Positions 58,980 to 64,000 of a stretch of 64,000 bases of DNA are shown in pieces (position 1 is the stretch's first letter; every line of letters begins with the position of its first letter). A model generated the notes under the pieces. The model saw nothing but the letters and a program-made list of their open reading frames with translations. It did not search any database and was not told the origin of the DNA. Location: contig CANHGS010000007.1 of assembly GCA_947460595.1 (NCBI GenBank), positions 1 through 64,000 on the forward strand, in the 5' to 3' direction. This DNA comes from Bacteroidota bacterium. GTDB lineage: Bacteria; Bacteroidota; Bacteroidia; Chitinophagales; Chitinophagaceae. A program made the translations under genes and the position numbers.

Positions 58980-59777
58980 ATGAAGCGTAATATATTTTCT
59001 AAGTATTGCTTGTTTGCCGTTTTTTCTTTAATGGCATTTAGTACTGTGCAAGAAGACAAAAGACCCCGTTGTATTTTAATTGGAGACAGCACTGTGAAAA
59101 ATGGCAAGGGTAAGGGAGATGGTAACCTTTGGGGTTGGGGTAGTTTTTTTGGGGAGCTATTTGATAGTAATCAAATTGTGGTTGAGAATCATGCACTAGG
59201 TGGCACTAGTAGCCGTACTTTTCAAACCAATGGTCTTTGGGAAAAAGCATTGGCTCGTGTAAGAAAAGGAGACTATGTGCTCATGCAATTTGGTCATAAT
59301 GACAGCAGTCCATTAGACGATACAGCAAGGGCAAGGGGTACCATTAAAGGCATTGGACCTGAAACAAAAGACATTTATAATCCCATTAAGAAAATCCCAG
59401 AAACGGTTCATAGCTATGGTTGGTATCTCAACAAATTTGTATCAGATATTCAGCAAAAAGGAGCTACTCCCATTATCTGTTCACCTATACCTAGAAATGA
59501 CTGGAAAGAAGGAAAAGTAAACAGGGCCAATACCGGTTATGGTCTTTGGGCCAAACAAGTGGCCGAACAAGCTAAGATTCCTTTTATTGAGCTCAATGGG
59601 TTGATTGCGGATAGTTATGACGCGGCACAACAAGAAGCCGTGAAACAATATTTTACTGAAAAAGATCATACCCATACCAATGAAGCGGGTGCTAAATTGA
59701 ATGCTGGTATTGTTGCCTCAGCGGTAAAAGATTTAAAAGATACGGATCTGAAAAAATACTTATTGAAATCAAAATAA
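58980..59777 (+). CDS. Rhamnogalacturonan acetylesterase-like SGNH hydrolase (CE12)
   Basis: ATG 58980 is preferred over TTG 58953. The 265-residue protein has a short N-terminal hydrophobic sequence (YCLFAVFSLMAFSTV), probably a signal peptide. SGNH blocks are: block I CILIGDSTVKNGKGKGDGN (nucleophile Ser), block II LGGTSSRTF, block III MQFGHNDSS and block V EKDHTHTNEAGA (Asp-x-x-His). It removes acetyl groups from rhamnogalacturonan I so that PL11 can cut. It follows PL11 by 33 bp. Confidence 0.93.
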   Translation: MKRNIFSKYCLFAVFSLMAFSTVQEDKRPRCILIGDSTVKNGKGKGDGNLWGWGSFFGELFDSNQIVVENHALGGTSSRTFQTNGLWEKALARVRKGDYVLMQFGHNDSSPLDDTARARGTIKGIGPETKDIYNPIKKIPETVHSYGWYLNKFVSDIQQKGATPIICSPIPRNDWKEGKVNRANTGYGLWAKQVAEQAKIPFIELNGLIADSYDAAQQEAVKQYFTEKDHTHTNEAGAKLNAGIVASAVKDLKDTDLKKYLLKSK

Positions 59778-59805
59778 GATTCCAATATTTTTTATTGAAA
59801 TCAAT

Positions 59806-61935
59806 ATGGCCATGAAGTTCTACCTACTGCTGTTAAGTTATTTATTTTTGCAAATTGTTCAATCACAAGAAAAGATTGATAGAAGCGCATTGGCTAAAAG
59901 AAATAATGTTCATGTTCATCAATTTGATTCTTTGTCATCGCTTTCAGTAGGGAATGGTTCATTTGCTTTTACAGTGGATGCCACTGGATTACAAAGTTTT
60001 CCAAAACATTACCAGTCTGGTATTCCTTTGGGTACCCAATCTGTTTGGGGATGGCATTCTTTTAAGGACAGTGTTGGTTATCAATTTGAAGAATCTTTGA
60101 GAGACTATCTATTTGATGGTAGAATGGTATCATATGGCGTACAAATCAAAGACCCCAAAAGAAGTTTGGAAGCGGGAAATTGGTTTAGACAAAATCCGCA
60201 TCGATTACAGTTAGGAAATCTAGGATTTGAGCTCATCAAAAAAGACGGAAGCATTGCTCAAATGGAAGACCTAAAAGACTTGCACCAAGAACTTGATTTG
60301 TGGACGGGTGTCATTAAAAGTTCTTTTACACTAGAAAAGGAATTAGTAGCTGTGCAAACACTAGTGCATCCCAGCCAAGACCTAATTGCTGTAAAAGTCA
60401 AATCAACTTTATTGCAAGAAAAAAGGATTCGTATAAAATTGGTTTTCCCATTTCCAACAAACGCTTTTGCAGATATGGGTGTTAATTACAATCAATCAAA
60501 AAAACACCTATCAACCGCATCGGATTTTCAAAAAGGAATTTTGTTTCAACACCAATTAGACAGTAACCGCTATTTTGTTAGCCTTCAATCTAGTGCATCA
60601 CTGCAATTCAAGGAAAGAAAAGCACATGAATTTTTGATGGTAGGGGAACCATCCAACGAACTCAGTTTTACTTGTCAGTTTCAGCAAAAAGCAAGTGTAT
60701 CAGCAGCCCCAGATTTTGCAACTGTCTCAATTGCCAGTCAAACCGCTTGGCAGAACTTCTGGACAAAGGGCGCAGCCGTAGATTTTTCTCATTGCAAAGA
60801 TCCAAGGGCCAAAGAGATTGAACGCAGAATGATGTTATCGCTCTATTTAACTAGGATTCAGTGCGCCAATAGTCAGCCACCACAAGAAACTGGCCTCACT
60901 TATAATAGTTGGTTTGGTAAACCCCATTTAGAAATGCATTGGTGGCATGGAGTTCATTTTCCTTTGTGGAATAGGGCGGAGCTCTTAGAGAAATCCATGG
61001 GCTGGTACCATGATGTAGCTCCTATGGCATTTGCTATAGCCAAGCGGCAAGGATATCAAGGACTCAGGTGGCAGAAAATGACAGATCCTCAAGGGGCAGA
61101 AGCTCCCTCGTCTGTAGGCGCTTTTTTAATTTGGCAACAACCGCATTATATCAGCTTTGCCGAATTATTATATAGGAAAAATCCCAGTGCCGCTACTTTG
61201 AAAAAATATCGGGACCTAGTTTTTGCTACTGCCGATTTTATGGCTGATTATACTTCTTGGAATCCAATAACCAAAAAATACCAATTGGGCAAGGGCTTGA
61301 TACCTGCTCAAGAAAGATTCAAACCCGAAGAAACATTTAATCCCAGTTATGAATTGGCTTATTGGGATTGGGCTTTAAAAACGGCTCAGGATTGGCGTGT
61401 TCGCTCTGGCATGAAACGCAATGCTACATGGGATTCTGTGATTCAGTACTTGTCTCCTTTGCCCGTTCAAGATCAAGTTTATTTGTCTACAGAGTCGGCA
61501 AAAGATTCCTATACCAATCCTGTTTTTCTAACAGACCATCCCTCTGTATTAGGCACATTTGGCATGCTCCCCAACAAGGGTATGTTAGATACCGCTATCA
61601 TGCGCAATACCTTTAACTTAGTTTGGGATAAATGGGATTGGAAAGATACCTGGGGATGGGATTTTCCCATGACGGCTATGAGTGCTACTCGTTTGGGGAT
61701 GCCTGAAAAAGCTGTAGCAGCGTTACTGATGCCCATTAAAACCAATACCTATTTGATCAATGGGCATAATTACCAAGACGAGCGGCTTAGGCTTTACTTG
61801 CCGGGGAATGGGGGCATATTAACCGCCATTGCTATCATGTGTGCTGGTTATGATGGAAATAAGATCAAGAATCCTGGTTTCCCCAAAGATGGTCTTTGGG
61901 ATGTTCGGTGGGAAGGTTTGCAACCCTTCTTTTAG
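59806..61935 (+). CDS. Exported (alpha/alpha)6-type putative glycosidase, family unknown
   Basis: This 709-residue protein has the signal peptide KFYLLLLSYLFLQIVQSQ. The N-terminal half is a beta-sandwich (SLSVGNGSFAFTVDATGLQ, about 45-300). The C-terminal half is an (alpha/alpha)6-like catalytic region: TGLTYNSWFGKPHLEMHWW and HFPLWNRAELLE resemble the GH65/GH15 clan pattern, and DKWDWKDTWGWDFPMTAMSA follows. Glu in HLEMHWW is a candidate catalytic acid; this is inference. I cannot name the family. Its position between CE12 and GH105 implies a rhamnogalacturonan role, for example removal of a terminal sugar. Confidence 0.68.
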   Translation: MAMKFYLLLLSYLFLQIVQSQEKIDRSALAKRNNVHVHQFDSLSSLSVGNGSFAFTVDATGLQSFPKHYQSGIPLGTQSVWGWHSFKDSVGYQFEESLRDYLFDGRMVSYGVQIKDPKRSLEAGNWFRQNPHRLQLGNLGFELIKKDGSIAQMEDLKDLHQELDLWTGVIKSSFTLEKELVAVQTLVHPSQDLIAVKVKSTLLQEKRIRIKLVFPFPTNAFADMGVNYNQSKKHLSTASDFQKGILFQHQLDSNRYFVSLQSSASLQFKERKAHEFLMVGEPSNELSFTCQFQQKASVSAAPDFATVSIASQTAWQNFWTKGAAVDFSHCKDPRAKEIERRMMLSLYLTRIQCANSQPPQETGLTYNSWFGKPHLEMHWWHGVHFPLWNRAELLEKSMGWYHDVAPMAFAIAKRQGYQGLRWQKMTDPQGAEAPSSVGAFLIWQQPHYISFAELLYRKNPSAATLKKYRDLVFATADFMADYTSWNPITKKYQLGKGLIPAQERFKPEETFNPSYELAYWDWALKTAQDWRVRSGMKRNATWDSVIQYLSPLPVQDQVYLSTESAKDSYTNPVFLTDHPSVLGTFGMLPNKGMLDTAIMRNTFNLVWDKWDWKDTWGWDFPMTAMSATRLGMPEKAVAALLMPIKTNTYLINGHNYQDERLRLYLPGNGGILTAIAIMCAGYDGNKIKNPGFPKDGLWDVRWEGLQPFF

Positions 61936-62014
61936 CAACTTTTTAGACTCAGGATACTACAGGATAAGACTTTCTGTATTTTTTTGTAACATGCAATTTC
62001 AAATGCTGTCTTAT

Positions 62015-63148
62015 ATGAATGCAAGAACTTTATTTTTGCCCATCGCCCTTGTGGCCTTCACTTTTTCACTGAATCTTTCCGCTCAAAAAATACCTGCCAA
62101 AAAACAAGTATTGGCTTCTATGAACTTGGCCAACCAATATTTTATGGACAAGTGGCCCGATGTACTTAAACCCATTGTGACCAATAGAGAAAGACCTAGT
62201 AATATTTGGACCAGGGCTGTCTATTATGAAGGTTTAATGGCTATGAATGCGGTGAATCCACAACCAGCCTATTTAGATTATGCCATTCGTTGGGGACAAG
62301 CGCATAAATGGGGTTTGCGTAATGGCATCAAAACTAGAAATGGAGATGACCAAGCCTGTGGTCAAACTTATATTGATTTGTATTTGATAGATAGGCAGCC
62401 AGAGCGCATTCAACAAATCAAAGCCAGTATTGATAGCATGAAACAGTCTTCCAAAATTGATGATTGGACTTGGGTTGATGCCATTCAAATGTCCATGCCC
62501 GTTTTTGCAAGATTGGGAGTGATTTATCAGGATACCAGTTATTTTAATCGCATGTACCAGATGTATGCGCACACCAAGTACAAACAGGGTGGTGGTTTAT
62601 TTGATGCTGCTGCTGGTTTGTGGTTTAGAGACAAAGATTTTGTTCCTCCATACAAAGAACCCAATGGTGGCAATTGTTATTGGAGCAGGGGTAATGGTTG
62701 GGTTGTTGCCGCACTAGTTAGGGTCTTGTCTATTCTGCCTAAATCGGATCCGCATTATCAGGAATATTTAAGCGATTATAAAGCAATGGTTCAAGCATTG
62801 ATTCCCTTGCAGCGAGAAGACGGATTTTGGAACGTGAGTTTGAAGGATCCCAGCAATTTTGGAGGTAAGGAATTAACGGGCTCTGCCCTTTTTGTCTATG
62901 GCATGGCCTGGGGGATTAATCAAGGCATTTTGAATAAAAAGCAATATTTACCCATCATTATCAAATCTTGGAATGCTTTTGAAAAGGATTGTTTGCACCC
63001 CAATGGCTTTTTGGGTTGGGTACAAGGCACTGGAAAAGAACCCAAAGAAGCACAACCGCTTAGTTTTACCAAACAGCCTGATTTTGAAGATTTTGGCCTA
63101 GGCTGCTATCTATTAGCGGGTTCTGAAATAGTTAAATTAAAGAAATAA
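62015..63148 (+). CDS. Unsaturated rhamnogalacturonyl hydrolase, GH105
   Basis: The ORF track start at 61829 lies in the previous gene. ATG 62015 gives a signal peptide, MNARTLFLPIALVAFTFSLNLSAQ, and a 377-residue protein. GH105 acts on the unsaturated galacturonyl ends left by PL11. Catalytic-Asp regions are TRNGDDQACGQTYIDLY and WTWVDAIQMSMPVFARLG, and NGGNCYWSRGNGWVVAALVR is the family block. The end is KQPDFEDFGLGCYLLAGSEI. It lacks the C-terminal GATase1-like domain that many relatives carry; a separate copy of that domain is at 8523. It is the last gene of the pectin cluster. Confidence 0.95.
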   Translation: MNARTLFLPIALVAFTFSLNLSAQKIPAKKQVLASMNLANQYFMDKWPDVLKPIVTNRERPSNIWTRAVYYEGLMAMNAVNPQPAYLDYAIRWGQAHKWGLRNGIKTRNGDDQACGQTYIDLYLIDRQPERIQQIKASIDSMKQSSKIDDWTWVDAIQMSMPVFARLGVIYQDTSYFNRMYQMYAHTKYKQGGGLFDAAAGLWFRDKDFVPPYKEPNGGNCYWSRGNGWVVAALVRVLSILPKSDPHYQEYLSDYKAMVQALIPLQREDGFWNVSLKDPSNFGGKELTGSALFVYGMAWGINQGILNKKQYLPIIIKSWNAFEKDCLHPNGFLGWVQGTGKEPKEAQPLSFTKQPDFEDFGLGCYLLAGSEIVKLKK

Positions 63149-63453
63149 GTACATTTTTAGGGGCTTCTTGACAATTGGGGAAAGCCATTTTAAATAGTCT
63201 ACCAACTAGATAGGAATATTTTTTAGACAAGAGACTTGTTGTTGTATATTTGTGCACTGTTTGAGTAGACTAATGCAACTATGAAACGCATTTAAAGTTT
63301 GATTGCCAGGTTCCAAATAGGCCTCAAACTGGAGCTTTTGCGCCTCAAATTGCAATCATACACTTAACAGATGATGTGGATCTAAGTAGTGGAGGCCTAA
63401 TTGAGCTTTACAATAAGGCAACTCAGGTACTTGCATGATTCAAAAATTCCCCT
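63149..63453 (+). other. 305-bp intergenic stretch with a cysE promoter and an orphan open frame
   Basis: TATATTTG at 63245-63252 matches the TAnnTTTG -7 element. It would give a leader of about 195 nt before cysE. Within the leader, ATGAAACGCATTTAA encodes only MKRI. A start-less open frame (about 63270-63438) reads QVPNRPQTGAFAPQ and IAIIHLTDDVDLSSGG. I recognise no known riboswitch or protein there; the frame may be chance or a decayed remnant. Confidence 0.45.
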
Positions 63454-64000
63454 ATGACTCAAGCAGCGTTTATTTCAAAATTATTTCAGCATAACAGCAA
63501 ACAGTTTTCTTTTTTTCCAAACAAAGAGTCTGCAGAAGATTTTATTGATACATTATTTGAATTTCTCTTTCTTCCCATAACAGTCAAACACAAGAAGGTA
63601 CTGGATCTTGAAAAAGAATTTCAACAATTAAAAGACCATTTTAGTGTCTTGGTGTTTGATGTGCTACCTGAATCTGGAAAAGTAGAACTTGTTACAGCGG
63701 AATTCTTTGCATCAATCCCCGAATTGCATGAGCAACTCATTAAAGACGCAAATGCTATTTTACAATTTGATCCAGCGGCGGTATCGGTAGAAGAAGTATT
63801 GGTGGCCTATCCAGGATTTTTTGCTACTGCTATTTATCGTATTTCCAATCTACTTTGGAAATTGGGAGTGAATATATTGCCAAGGATTTTTACAGAATAT
63901 GCCCATGGAAAAACGGGGATTGATATTCATCCAGGAGCAAGTATTGGTAGTTCTTTTTTTATAGATCATGGAACTGGAATAGTCATTGGAGAAACTACTA
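63454..64000 (+). CDS. cysE: Serine O-acetyltransferase (3' truncated by window)
   Basis: This gene is missing from the ORF track because no stop lies inside the window. The frame runs from ATG 63454 (MTQAAFISKLFQHN) to the right edge, giving 182 residues. The enzyme makes O-acetylserine for cysteine synthesis. The helical N-terminal domain ends in YPGFFATAIYRISN. The left-handed beta-helix then begins, with GIDIHPGASIGSSFFIDHGT, including the catalytic His regions. Cytoplasmic. It marks the end of the carbohydrate region. Confidence 0.92.
   Translation, partial: MTQAAFISKLFQHNSKQFSFFPNKESAEDFIDTLFEFLFLPITVKHKKVLDLEKEFQQLKDHFSVLVFDVLPESGKVELVTAEFFASIPELHEQLIKDANAILQFDPAAVSVEEVLVAYPGFFATAIYRISNLLWKLGVNILPRIFTEYAHGKTGIDIHPGASIGSSFFIDHGTGIVIGETT

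Noticed and set aside
61829-62014. Upstream part of the GH105 ORF
   Set aside because: It overlaps the end of the previous gene; a proper signal peptide begins at 62015.

Overview
The window is an AT-rich, gene-dense chromosomal segment of a Bacteroidota bacterium, most likely of the family Chitinophagaceae (Sediminibacterium-like). This placement is inferred from gene content: a roughly 1100-residue SecA, OMP_b-brl_3-type TonB receptors, a Nudix-type AraR regulator, many exported glycoside hydrolases with signal peptides ending in Ala-Gln, and promoters with the TAnnTTTG -7 element. No rRNA, tRNA, CRISPR array, phage or transposase was seen.

Layout. 1-476 is the 3' end of an FAD-dependent oxidoreductase. 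601-3279 holds an AraC regulator divergent from uxaA (altronate dehydratase). 3395-9311 is a hydrolase cluster: a GH29 fucosidase, a second GH29 broken by an in-frame TGA, a GH97, and a stand-alone domain usually seen attached to GH105 enzymes. A perfect 16-bp LacI-type palindrome lies in front of it. 9426-11849 is a TonB-type outer-membrane protein. 12088-18300 (minus strand) and 18511-31047 (plus strand) are mostly housekeeping: mdh, a TlpA-like thioredoxin, an MlaF-like ATPase, lysA, scpB, atpG, secA, deoC, a SPOR protein, an M20 amidohydrolase, malic enzyme, an MlaE-like permease, a C1 peptidase, DUF4442 and a beta-CASP nuclease.

31142-63148 is a large plant-polysaccharide region. It holds GH95, an alpha/beta-hydrolase-fold protein, a HAD phosphatase and a GH51. 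Next comes a minus-strand arabinose operon (araR, araB, araD, araA and an SSS symporter), divergent from galK-galM. Then follow GH106, DUF4450, a second GH51, a GH43-like/GH28 fusion, PL11, CE12, an (alpha/alpha)6 hydrolase and GH105. The start of cysE closes the window.

How the genes fit together. The enzymes match rhamnogalacturonan I and its arabinan/arabinogalactan side chains plus fucosylated decorations. PL11, GH28, GH105, GH106 and CE12 act on the backbone; GH51, GH43-like, GH29 and GH95 act on side chains. AraBDA, GalKM and UxaA feed the released arabinose, galactose and uronic acids into central metabolism. No SusC/SusD pair is visible.

Most unusual signals: the single-codon nonsense mutation in the second GH29; a strong terminator hairpin inside the galK leader next to a candidate AraR box; heptameric tandem repeats at gene ends, one of which encodes the tail of PL11; an alpha/beta hydrolase lacking its nucleophile serine; and several large exported proteins of unknown activity. 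All calls are by reading the sequence; no database search was run.
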